Source of the DNA: JAAYZK01 sp964535025
GTDB lineage: Bacteria > Planctomycetota > Phycisphaerae > SM23-33 > FEN-1343
Length of the DNA: 30,204 nt
Assembly (NCBI GenBank): GCA_964535025.1
Contig: CAZHRW010000038.1
Span: 1 to 30,204 of the forward strand
Direction of reading: 5' to 3'
In this document: one piece after another, positions 9,408 through 16,061 of the stretch
Layout: the number at the start of each line of letters is the position of its first letter
Numbering within the stretch: position 1 is the stretch's first letter
The notes under the pieces: model-generated
Seen by the model: the letters and a program-made list of their open reading frames with translations, nothing else
The model's database searches: none
What the model was told of the DNA's origin: nothing
Translations under genes and position numbers: made by a program

Positions 9408-9457
9408 CCTGCCGGTGAGCAGGTGAATACGCCTGAACAGGCGAATGGGCCGGCAGG
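9408..9457 (-). promoter_or_regulatory. Nested stem-loop in the yidC leader
   Basis: Two perfect inverted repeats are nested in the gap before yidC. An outer 8-base stem pairs CCTGCCGG (9408-9415) with CCGGCAGG (9450-9457). Inside it, CGCCTG (9430-9435) pairs with CAGGCG (9438-9443) across AA. On the minus strand the structure ends about 22 bases before the yidC start, with the ribosome binding site in between. No U-tract follows, so it does not look like a terminator of the upstream phosphoesterase gene. A translational control element or mRNA stabiliser is possible. Confidence 0.45.
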
Positions 9458-9529
9458 CGACCGCAGGCTCGTTTTCCTCTATCGCCTGTCCCCTGCACAC
9501 TTGCCGGCGCTGTGAGCGATCCGGGTCGC

Positions 9530-10324
9530 TCACCGTCCTTCCTGGAGGCGCGTGGCCAGGTACTCTTCCAGTTCGCCGATGGCGTTGATCTTCTCGACCA
9601 CGGCGTCGATGTCGTAAGCCACGCGGATGAAGGTGACCTTCTCATCGTCCACGATGACGTAACTGGCCCGGTTGTCCCGGTCGCGGGGCTGGCCGACCGA
9701 GCCGACGTTGATCAGCGACTTGTAGTTGTCGCTGAGTTCATATTCCCCGTCCAGTTCGTCGGGGCCATAGAAGTCCGGGGTGTCGAAGAACACCCCCGGC
9801 ACGTGGGTGTGCCCGACGAAGCAGACCTTCCCGAACCGCTCGAACAAGCCGTGAATCTTGGCGGGGTTGGTGTAAACGTCGTCGGGAAACACGTACTCAT
9901 TGACCGGCTTGCGGGGCGAGCCGTGCACGAAGGTGATCTCGCTGAGCCGTTCGTTGTCGGTGGCGACCACGTGGCGAAGCTTCATCGCGCCGAGGTAGGC
10001 CCACCGCCGGTCGCGTTTGGCGCTGTCGGGCTCGGCGGCGAGGGCCTGGCGGGTCCAGAAACAGGCGGACTCGGCGCCGACGTTGAAGCTGTAGGGCTCG
10101 TAAAGCACGCCGTAGTCGTGGTTGCCCATGAGGCAGACGGCACAGTGGTCCATGACCAGGTCGAGGCACTCGGCGGGCTGGGGGCCGTACCCGACCACGT
10201 CGCCGAGGCAGACGATCCGCGTGATGTCCCGCTCGGCGATGTCAGCCATCACCGCCTGCAGCGCATCGAGGTTGCCGTGAATGTCACTGATGACGGCAAA
10301 CGGTCGTTCCAATTGCTCGGCCAT
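9530..10324 (-). CDS. Calcineurin-like metallophosphoesterase
   Basis: A 264-residue cytoplasmic protein with all signatures of the two-metal calcineurin-like phosphoesterases: S-D-I-H-G-N (D14, H16), G-D-V-V-G-Y-G-P (D42), G-N-H-D (N68, H69), H134 in F-V-H-G-S-P and G-H-T-H (H172, H174). The V-G-Y-G-P motif and length place it with the bacterial YfcE/ApaH-like group of unknown substrate; a phosphodiester or nucleotide substrate is likely. The ATG at 10324 lies ahead of the first beta-strand. There is no signal peptide. It sits 144 bases upstream of yidC on the same strand, but the structured gap suggests separate control. Confidence 0.85.
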   Translation of the reverse strand: MAEQLERPFAVISDIHGNLDALQAVMADIAERDITRIVCLGDVVGYGPQPAECLDLVMDHCAVCLMGNHDYGVLYEPYSFNVGAESACFWTRQALAAEPDSAKRDRRWAYLGAMKLRHVVATDNERLSEITFVHGSPRKPVNEYVFPDDVYTNPAKIHGLFERFGKVCFVGHTHVPGVFFDTPDFYGPDELDGEYELSDNYKSLINVGSVGQPRDRDNRASYVIVDDEKVTFIRVAYDIDAVVEKINAIGELEEYLATRLQEGR

Positions 10325-10382
10325 GGCCTGCCTCTGTCAGGAAGGACTGCTTCGACCGGCCGCCGCGCCAGTCGGACGCCAC

Positions 10383-10412
10383 ATGCTATGGCCTCAGCGG
10401 TAGGGATGTCAA
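10383..10412 (-). promoter_or_regulatory. Predicted promoter for the metallophosphoesterase gene
   Basis: Read on the minus strand, TTGACA (10407-10412) and TAGCAT (10383-10388) are 18 bases apart, and the predicted start is about 50 bases before the ATG. The remaining divergent gap up to 10585 contains GTTGA-CAAA-TCAAC (about 10487-10500), a short dyad that could be an operator. I found no matched promoter pair for the plus-strand gene. Confidence 0.4.
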
Positions 10413-10585
10413 CGACCATCGCCGCGGCGCCCGCGGCGCCGGCACGGCGGCGGGGTCGGCGCGTCGGCGGCGTAAAGGCAAGTTGGGTTGACAAATCAAC
10501 TAAAGCCGTCCCCCAAAGGAAACGATAGTGTCAGACAGATAGCACCGCCCGTTGTGTGCATTCTCGTGGGTCCTTGGAACGTGGC

Positions 10586-12166
10586 ATGAGTACTGATTCC
10601 ATCACAGCACCGCGTGAAACCGGCTCGAATTGCGAGCATCCCGGCGACCGGCTCCGGGCCTTTCTCGAAGACGACTACAACCCCCCGATTCCCCCGGCCG
10701 TCCTGCTGAGACTGATGGAACTCGGACGCGACATCGAGGCGGGTCCCGCCCAGTACGTCGAGGTGATTTCAACCAGTAACTCTTTAGCCGCAAAAGTCTT
10801 ATCGTCTGTCAACAGTTCATGGTTCGGCGTTCGCCAGCCGGTCAAGCGGCTCGTGCAGGCGGTAAACCTCCTGGGGATGGTCTCCGTGAGGATTCTGGCC
10901 ATCACGCACTGCCTGGCGGCGGTCCACGAACGCATCCGCCTGCCGGAGCGGCTGGTGGCCCAGTGCTGGCAGGCCAGCGTGATCAAGGCCGAGGCGGCCA
11001 AGTACCTTGCCGAGCGGACGGACGAATCGGCCGCCGATGAGGCTTTCCTCGTCGGGCTCATGCAGGACATGCTCGTGCCGCTGATGCGGCATCTCCAGCC
11101 CGATCTGTACGAGCCCGCCCCCGATCAGCCGGTGCCGGGACTCCAAACGCTGTGCCTGCGGGAGATTGAGCGCTTCGGCATGGACCACGGCCAGGCGGCG
11201 GCGAGGCTTGCGGCGCGGATGGGACTGCCCGATTCCCTGGGTGAATTGATGGCGGTCCACCACGACGCCACCGCGCTGCTGAAACTGGGGGGCAACGCCG
11301 CCGCGGCCGATGCGACCCGCTTCGCCGGGCTGTTCCCCCACGTGTGTACCACCTGGGCGCCGTCTGAAGCCTCTGAAGCCGCAAGACTTATCGAACAGCA
11401 CCCCGGCGGGATGGGCACCGTCGAGGAGGCCATGGCCGAGATTGGCGACCGCGCACAGCACCTGGCGTCCATGCTCCGCCCGATCGGCGAGGATGACGCC
11501 GTGGACCTCCCGGCCTTGATGGCCGACGCGACTAAGGAAGTCGCTTGGACGACCGGCTCGCTGATCGGGCAGATCCACTCGATGATGTCCAGCGCCACCC
11601 AGACCACCACGCAATTGTCGGCGGTGAACGCCGAGGCGATGCGTCTGCAGGAACAGACTCAGATCGACGCGCTGACCGGCGTGCTCAACCGGCTGGGGCT
11701 GGAACATGCCGGCCCGGAGGAATGGGCCCGCATCGGCGAGCGGAACCAAAGCGTCCTGCTGGTGTTCGCCGACCTGGACGATTTCAAGCGCGTCAACGAC
11801 GCGCACGGCCACGACGCCGGCGACGCGGCGCTGCGGCGGACCGCGGCGGTCCTGTCCGAGACGTACGGCCCGGCGTCGGTGGTGGGGCGCTACGGCGGCG
11901 ACGAATTCGTTGTGCTGCTCGGCGGCGTCGCCGACCTGGCTGCCGCCGCGGACCTCGGGCGTAAGGCGGTCGAACTGCTGCGTCACGGTATCACGACAAG
12001 CGACGGCCAGACCATCCCGTTGAGTGTCAGCATCGGCGGGATCTGGTCGCCGGCCGTCCCCCAGGCAGGGGATTTCCACAAGATGCTCGCCCTCGCCGAC
12101 AGCCAGATGTACGACGCCAAGGCTCGTGAGGACGAACACATGTTAATCAAGACAGTGGTCGGCTGA
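10586..12166 (+). CDS. HDOD-GGDEF signalling protein (diguanylate cyclase)
   Basis: The protein is 526 residues from the ATG at 10586; a GTG at 10556 would add ten residues with no support. Residues about 30-230 are an HDOD domain (I-P-P-A-V-L-L-R-L, then the S-S-W-F-G-V-R-Q-P-V and L-L-G-M-V-S-V-R segments). A helical linker follows (about 310-365), then a GGDEF domain from about 366 with D-A-L-T-G-V-L-N-R, A-D-L-D-D-F-K and an intact G-G-D-E-F at 437-441. The intact motif predicts synthesis of cyclic di-GMP. The inhibitory R-x-x-D site normally just before GGDEF is missing (Y-G-P-A-S-V-V-G-R stands there), so product feedback through that site is unlikely. HDOD domains are regulatory and usually lack catalysis. 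A second HDOD gene follows 19 bases downstream, suggesting an operon. Confidence 0.9.
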   Translation: MSTDSITAPRETGSNCEHPGDRLRAFLEDDYNPPIPPAVLLRLMELGRDIEAGPAQYVEVISTSNSLAAKVLSSVNSSWFGVRQPVKRLVQAVNLLGMVSVRILAITHCLAAVHERIRLPERLVAQCWQASVIKAEAAKYLAERTDESAADEAFLVGLMQDMLVPLMRHLQPDLYEPAPDQPVPGLQTLCLREIERFGMDHGQAAARLAARMGLPDSLGELMAVHHDATALLKLGGNAAAADATRFAGLFPHVCTTWAPSEASEAARLIEQHPGGMGTVEEAMAEIGDRAQHLASMLRPIGEDDAVDLPALMADATKEVAWTTGSLIGQIHSMMSSATQTTTQLSAVNAEAMRLQEQTQIDALTGVLNRLGLEHAGPEEWARIGERNQSVLLVFADLDDFKRVNDAHGHDAGDAALRRTAAVLSETYGPASVVGRYGGDEFVVLLGGVADLAAAADLGRKAVELLRHGITTSDGQTIPLSVSIGGIWSPAVPQAGDFHKMLALADSQMYDAKAREDEHMLIKTVVG

Positions 12167-12185
12167 CGACCGGGAGAAGGGGACC

Positions 12186-13136
12186 ATGGACCAGACAGTT
12201 GAACAGCGGGTGAACGTGCGTGAAGCCCTGTACCGGGTGCTGGACAGCATCAAGCAGTTGCCCAGCCCCCCGGAGGTGTGCCTGGCGGTCACGCAGGCCA
12301 CCGGCGACGAGGGGACCTCTCTGACGGACCTGCAGGAGCTGGTGGCCAACGACATCGCCCTGTCGGGGCGCCTGATGCAGGTGGCCAATTCGGCGTTCTT
12401 CGGCGTCCGCCAGCCGGTGACGAGTGTTCGCCGGGCGATCAGCCTGCTGGGGTTCGGCACCGTTCGTTCGCTGGCCTTGGGGTTCTTCTTCAACGAGGAG
12501 TTCGGCAAACTCCGCCTGCCGGGCCTGCCCTACCCCGACCTGCCGCGCTATGCCCTGGCCTCCAGCGTCGTGGCCGAGGCGGCCGCCAAGCGGTTCGAGC
12601 CGGAGTTGGCACCCGACGCCGGCTGCCTGGGCCTGCTGCACGAGAGCGGGGTGATCGTGATGGCCCTGGCCTTCGGCACGCAGTACCGCCGGATGGTTTC
12701 AGGTCGGGCCGACCGCGCCGACACGCTGGAGCAGGCTGAGCGGAACACGTTCGGCGTCGACCACGTCCAGGCGGGCAAGCTGCTGCTGGAGAACTGGAAA
12801 CTCAGCGAAGCGTTCGTCGAGGCGGCGGCCCATCACCACGCGGCCGAACTGCCGCACAACATCGCCCCCAGCGCCGCAGGCCTCTGGCGGGTCCTCCGCC
12901 CGGCCGTTGTGGCCGCGCTGGTGTTCTTCGAGGAGGACCCCGCCGACACGCTCGAGCGGGTGAGCCACCTGGCGGGTACGCTCCTCGGAGCCGATCCGGG
13001 GGTGCTTGCCGAGATGATTCGCGCGGCCGTGACGATGTACGAGCAGCGGATGACGATCATCGGCGTCCCGGCCGACATCGTCGCCGCCGACACCCAGCGC
13101 GCCCTGGCCGCCGCCGGGCACTTCGCGAGCCGATAA
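12186..13136 (+). CDS. HDOD domain protein
   Basis: A 316-residue protein with a single HDOD domain covering most of its length: L-P-S-P-P-E-V near residue 24, S-A-F-F-G-V-R-Q-P-V and L-L-G-F-G-T-V-R-S-L near 75-100, and H-H-H-A-A-E-L near 218. The ATG at 12186 has a strong purine-rich ribosome binding site (GGGAGAAGGGG). The shared F-G-V-R-Q-P-V segment and layout show it is a paralogue of the HDOD part of the preceding GGDEF protein, with no output domain of its own. Such proteins act as signalling adaptors in bacterial cyclic-nucleotide, motility and stress networks. It may partner or compete with the upstream protein (inference). No clear terminator is visible between 13137 and 13218. Confidence 0.85.
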   Translation: MDQTVEQRVNVREALYRVLDSIKQLPSPPEVCLAVTQATGDEGTSLTDLQELVANDIALSGRLMQVANSAFFGVRQPVTSVRRAISLLGFGTVRSLALGFFFNEEFGKLRLPGLPYPDLPRYALASSVVAEAAAKRFEPELAPDAGCLGLLHESGVIVMALAFGTQYRRMVSGRADRADTLEQAERNTFGVDHVQAGKLLLENWKLSEAFVEAAAHHHAAELPHNIAPSAAGLWRVLRPAVVAALVFFEEDPADTLERVSHLAGTLLGADPGVLAEMIRAAVTMYEQRMTIIGVPADIVAADTQRALAAAGHFASR

Positions 13137-13218
13137 GCCGGACAGGACGGGAACACCCGCGACCAGCCGGCGCCCGACCGGTTCGCGCCGTCGGCACGTC
13201 TGTGATTGTCGCGCCCTG

Positions 13219-13806
13219 CTACAGATCCCACAGCCCCTGATGGCGTCTCAGCGCGACGGGTGGACCAAGAATTTCTGCCAGGATGATGCCTTTGCGCGCT
13301 TCGTCGCGGTCGGCCAGGTCGATCTCGATCGGCCGTCCAGACACCTCGACCGGCGATTCCGCCGCCAGAGAAGCCAGGCCCCCCCGACGTTTGGGGATGA
13401 TCTCTTCCCGACGCTTACCCCGCCGCGCCTCGAGAACCGCGGGCTGCGGCGCCGGCCGGGGCCGACGCGTGGGGCGCACCTGACGCGGCGGGGCGGGGCG
13501 AGTTTGCGGGATGGGTCGGCGCTGCGCCGCCGGTTGGGGCGGTGCGCCCGCGGGAGCGGACGTTTCGCGGGCCTCGCGCATGGTGCGGACGATCTCCTCG
13601 ACCGAACGCCCGCCCCGATCGGGCGTTTCGGCCGGCCGGGGCGGCCGCCGCGGGCTTTCGGCCTGCTGCTCGCGGGCCTGCTGCTCCTTGGCCTTGTCGT
13701 ACAGCGACTTGATGGCCCCCAGCGCCAGCAGGGCGAACACGATGATCAACTGGATGAACGGTCCGACGTCCGACCCGTCCTGAGCCAGCAGTTGCAGAGG
13801 ATCCAT
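13219..13806 (-). CDS. Small membrane-anchored Pro/Arg-rich protein downstream of floA
   Basis: A 195-residue protein with one membrane segment (about residues 16-33, I-Q-L-I-I-V-F-A-L-L-A-L), then a Lys/Gln-rich helix and a long Pro/Arg-rich, probably disordered, middle (about 50-140). The C-terminal end contains A-R-K-G-I-I-L-A-E-I-L-G-P-P-V-A-L-R, a motif I associate with small uncharacterised planctomycete proteins. GAGGCGG lies just before the ATG at 13806. It starts eight bases after the floA stop, so co-expression is almost certain. It may act with the flotillin at the membrane in place of the NfeD-type partner seen elsewhere (inference). Function is unknown. Confidence 0.7.
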   Translation of the reverse strand: MDPLQLLAQDGSDVGPFIQLIIVFALLALGAIKSLYDKAKEQQAREQQAESPRRPPRPAETPDRGGRSVEEIVRTMREARETSAPAGAPPQPAAQRRPIPQTRPAPPRQVRPTRRPRPAPQPAVLEARRGKRREEIIPKRRGGLASLAAESPVEVSGRPIEIDLADRDEARKGIILAEILGPPVALRRHQGLWDL

Positions 13807-13814
13807 ATCCGCCT

Positions 13815-14858
13815 CTAGCTCTTCTTCGTCTCGCTGCCGCCGCCACCGCCGCCGATGGTATCGCGCATCGACGTGTCGGCCTCGATGTTCTTGAGACGGT
13901 AGTAGTCCATGATGCCCAGGTTGCCCTGGTTGAACGCGGCGGCGATGGCCTTGGGGATCTCGGCCTCGGCGAGGACGACCTTGGCGCGGTTCTCCCGGAC
14001 CTGCGCCTGCATTTCCTGCTCGCGGGCCATGGCCATCGCGCGGCGCTTCTCGGCCTCGGCCTGGAAGCGGCGCTTATCGGCCTCGGCCTGGTCGGCTTGG
14101 AGCTGGGCGCCGATGTTGTCCCCGACGTCGACGTCGGCGATGTCGATCGAGAGGATCTCGAATGCGGTGCCGGCGTCGAGACCCTTTTCGAGCACCTTCT
14201 GGCTGATCGTGTCGGGGTTCTCCAGGACAGCCTTGTAGGAGGCGCTCGAGCCGATGGTAGTGACGATGCCCTCGCCGACGCGGGCGATGATCGTCTCCTC
14301 GGTCGCCCCGCCAACCAGCCGGTCGATGTTTGCCCGGACTGTCACGCGGGCCTTGGCCTTCACCTGGATGCCGTCCTTGGCGACCGCGTCGATGGTCATC
14401 TTGCCCGAGGCGGGGTTGGGGCAGTCGATAACTTTCGGGTTCACCGACGTCTGGACCGCCTCGAGGATGTCGCGCCCCGCCAGGTCGATGGCAGTGGCGG
14501 TCTTCCAGGTCAGGACGATGTTCGCCCGGTTGGCGGCGATCAGCGCCGTGATCACATTGGGCACCCGCCCGCCGGCGAGGTAGTGGCTTTCCATCTCGGG
14601 TGTGTCGATCTGCAGCCCGGCGCGGATCGCCCGGATCTTGCTCAGCACGATCACCCGAGCGTTGACGTTCCGCAGACGCATGCCGATCAGGTCCCAGATC
14701 GACACGCCGGCGCGGCTCATCTTCGCCTGCAGCCACAACTTGAAGAACGAGGCGAACAACCAGAGGAAAGCCAGCGCAATCAACACCAAAATCGCCAGAA
14801 GCACCCACACCACCGGATTCGTCTGCGCCAGCATGGGCGCCGCAGCCGTTGTCATCAT
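13815..14858 (-). CDS. floA: Flotillin-like protein FloA
   Basis: FloA organises functional membrane microdomains by oligomerising as a scaffold. The reading frame stays open upstream to 15488, but homology begins at the M-M pair at 14858/14855, preceded by a purine-rich GGGAAGGGAAG. This gives 347 residues, close to the usual length (about 330). Seen here: a membrane segment at about 16-40, then the SPFH region with I-D-L-A-G-R-D-I-L-E-A-V-Q-T-S-V-N-P, G-I-Q-V-K-A-K-A-R-V-T-V-R-A-N, and the Ala/Glu-rich helical region (D-Q-A-E-A-D-K-R-R, A-E-A-E-K-R-R-A-M-A). A Gly-rich tail precedes the end. These match B. subtilis FloA (YqfA) closely. The neighbour is not NfeD but the Pro/Arg-rich protein at 13806. 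Confidence 0.93.
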   Translation of the reverse strand: MMTTAAAPMLAQTNPVVWVLLAILVLIALAFLWLFASFFKLWLQAKMSRAGVSIWDLIGMRLRNVNARVIVLSKIRAIRAGLQIDTPEMESHYLAGGRVPNVITALIAANRANIVLTWKTATAIDLAGRDILEAVQTSVNPKVIDCPNPASGKMTIDAVAKDGIQVKAKARVTVRANIDRLVGGATEETIIARVGEGIVTTIGSSASYKAVLENPDTISQKVLEKGLDAGTAFEILSIDIADVDVGDNIGAQLQADQAEADKRRFQAEAEKRRAMAMAREQEMQAQVRENRAKVVLAEAEIPKAIAAAFNQGNLGIMDYYRLKNIEADTSMRDTIGGGGGGSETKKS

Positions 14859-14928
14859 TGTCGCTTCCCTTCCCCGCAGATGCAGATAAGGTTGTCTCTC
14901 GCCGGACGTGCCGTCGGCTTCTTGACAC

Positions 14929-14957
14929 TCTATACACGCCGGCAGCCGCCGCCGCAA
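14929..14957 (-). promoter_or_regulatory. Predicted promoter for floA
   Basis: On the minus strand TTGCGG (14952-14957) and TATAGA (14929-14934) are 17 bases apart. The predicted start near 14922 leaves about 65 bases of leader before the floA ATG. It lies between the methyltransferase stop and floA, so floA need not depend on methyltransferase transcription. Confidence 0.4.
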
Positions 14958-14985
14958 GAGGGGCGTTTGGAGCGCCGGTCCCCCA

Positions 14986-15939
14986 TCAGGCGATCGACCG
15001 CGCGTTGTTGCCGGTCTCGAACAGCGGGGCGTCCTTCGGCCGCCGGGTGCCCGACGGCCGCCGCTGCCGTCGCTGCTTGCCGTTGGCGGTGGCGGGTGCG
15101 GAGACCTTGGGCTCTTCGGCCCCCGCGAGCGGGTCGCCGGGTCGGACGTCAGCCAAGCGCTCGGCGATCCGTTCGGCATAGGCCTCGGACAACTCGAACC
15201 CGATGAACCGCCGGTCAAGCTTGCGGGCGACGACGAACGTGGTCCCGCTGCCGCCGAACGGGTCGAGGACCACCTCGCCCGGATTGGACGAGGCGCGGAT
15301 GATCCGCCCGAGCAACTGCTCGGGCATCTGGCAGCCGTGCCAGCCGGCACGCTCCTTGAAGGTGCCGCACACCCGCGGAAAGTACCACGTGTCCTCGTCC
15401 GCGAGGAACCCCTCCGGCAGGTCCTGCGGCCGCAGGATCCACGTGTCGTCCGGCACGCGGCCCTTGGCGTCGGCCCGGGTATCGGCATACACCAGTTGGC
15501 GGGCCGACGGCACGCGGATGGCGTCGCTGTTGAACGTATGGGCCTTGGGATCCTTGACGAAGTAGAGCAGGTGCGTGTGGCTGCGGCTGAACTTCTTCTT
15601 GCAGTTGACGCCGAAGGTGTAGTACCAGATCACCCAGTTTCGGCAGGTAAGTTTCAGTTCGCGCTGGAAGATCATCTTCAACTCGGCGGCGAAATCGTCC
15701 CCGATGGCCAGCCAGAAGCTGCCCGTCGGCTTGAGCGTGCGGACCAGGGCGGCGCCCCAGTCGCGTGTCCAGTTGAGATACTCGTCGGCGGCGAGCTGAT
15801 CCTCGTAGACGTCATAGGTGTAGCCGATGTTGAACGGGGGGTCGGCGAACGCCAGATCGACCGACTCGGCGTCCATGCCGCCCATCCCGGCGACGCAGTC
15901 GGTGTTGTAAACCCGATCGAGTTGAAGCGGTGGTGACAT
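14986..15939 (-). CDS. Orphan N6/N4-type DNA methyltransferase
   Basis: It transfers a methyl group from S-adenosylmethionine to adenine N6 or cytosine N4 in DNA. The frame is open to 16080, but the first 47 residues overlap the start of purB and lack homology. The ATG at 15939 gives M-S-P-P-L-Q-L-D-R-V-Y-N-T-D-C, a normal beginning, and 317 residues. The catalytic motif D-P-P-F-N (33-37) precedes the cofactor-binding D-P-F-G-G-S-G-T-T (226-234) and F-I-G-F-E-L-S (245-251), the order of the beta class (PF01555 family). The last 50 residues are basic and low in complexity (Q-R-R-Q-R-R-P) and may contact DNA. No restriction endonuclease lies nearby, so it is probably a solitary methyltransferase. 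The target sequence cannot be read from the gene. Confidence 0.88.
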   Translation of the reverse strand: MSPPLQLDRVYNTDCVAGMGGMDAESVDLAFADPPFNIGYTYDVYEDQLAADEYLNWTRDWGAALVRTLKPTGSFWLAIGDDFAAELKMIFQRELKLTCRNWVIWYYTFGVNCKKKFSRSHTHLLYFVKDPKAHTFNSDAIRVPSARQLVYADTRADAKGRVPDDTWILRPQDLPEGFLADEDTWYFPRVCGTFKERAGWHGCQMPEQLLGRIIRASSNPGEVVLDPFGGSGTTFVVARKLDRRFIGFELSEAYAERIAERLADVRPGDPLAGAEEPKVSAPATANGKQRRQRRPSGTRRPKDAPLFETGNNARSIA

Positions 15940-15946
15940 GACGCCA

Positions 15947-15975
15947 ACAATAGCTTCTTGTCCCAAGGGTGTCAA
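15947..15975 (-). promoter_or_regulatory. Predicted promoter for the methyltransferase, positioned for a leaderless transcript
   Basis: On the minus strand a perfect TTGACA (15970-15975) and TATTGT (15947-15952) are 17 bases apart. The -10 box ends seven bases before the ATG at 15939, so transcription should begin at, or next to, the start codon. No ribosome binding site is evident, which fits. Confidence 0.5.
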
Positions 15976-16024
15976 AGCCGGGTTTGAAATGTTGTCGCCG
16001 TACCTCGCGCCTCGGCCTCCAGCG

Positions 16025-16053
16025 CTGACAAGCGGTCCGGCGTGAGGTAGAAT
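16025..16053 (+). promoter_or_regulatory. Predicted promoter for purB-hisA, positioned for a leaderless transcript
   Basis: CTGACA (16025-16030) and TAGAAT (16048-16053) are 17 bases apart, each one mismatch from consensus. The -10 box ends eight bases before the purB ATG at 16062, so the transcript should have almost no leader. It is divergent from the methyltransferase promoter, and the two -35 boxes are 49 bases apart. Confidence 0.5.
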
Positions 16054-16061
16054 TCTCCGCC

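Noticed and set aside
10488..10529. TTGACA with GATAGT as a promoter for the HDOD-GGDEF gene
   Set aside because: The boxes are about 30 bases apart, too far for a sigma70-type promoter.
13137..13218. Terminator between the HDOD gene and the convergent membrane protein gene
   Set aside because: Only a five-base GGCGC/GCGCC pairing without a T-tract was seen.
14859..15488. N-terminal extension of the floA frame
   Set aside because: It overlaps the methyltransferase gene on the same strand in another frame; homology and a ribosome binding site begin at 14858.
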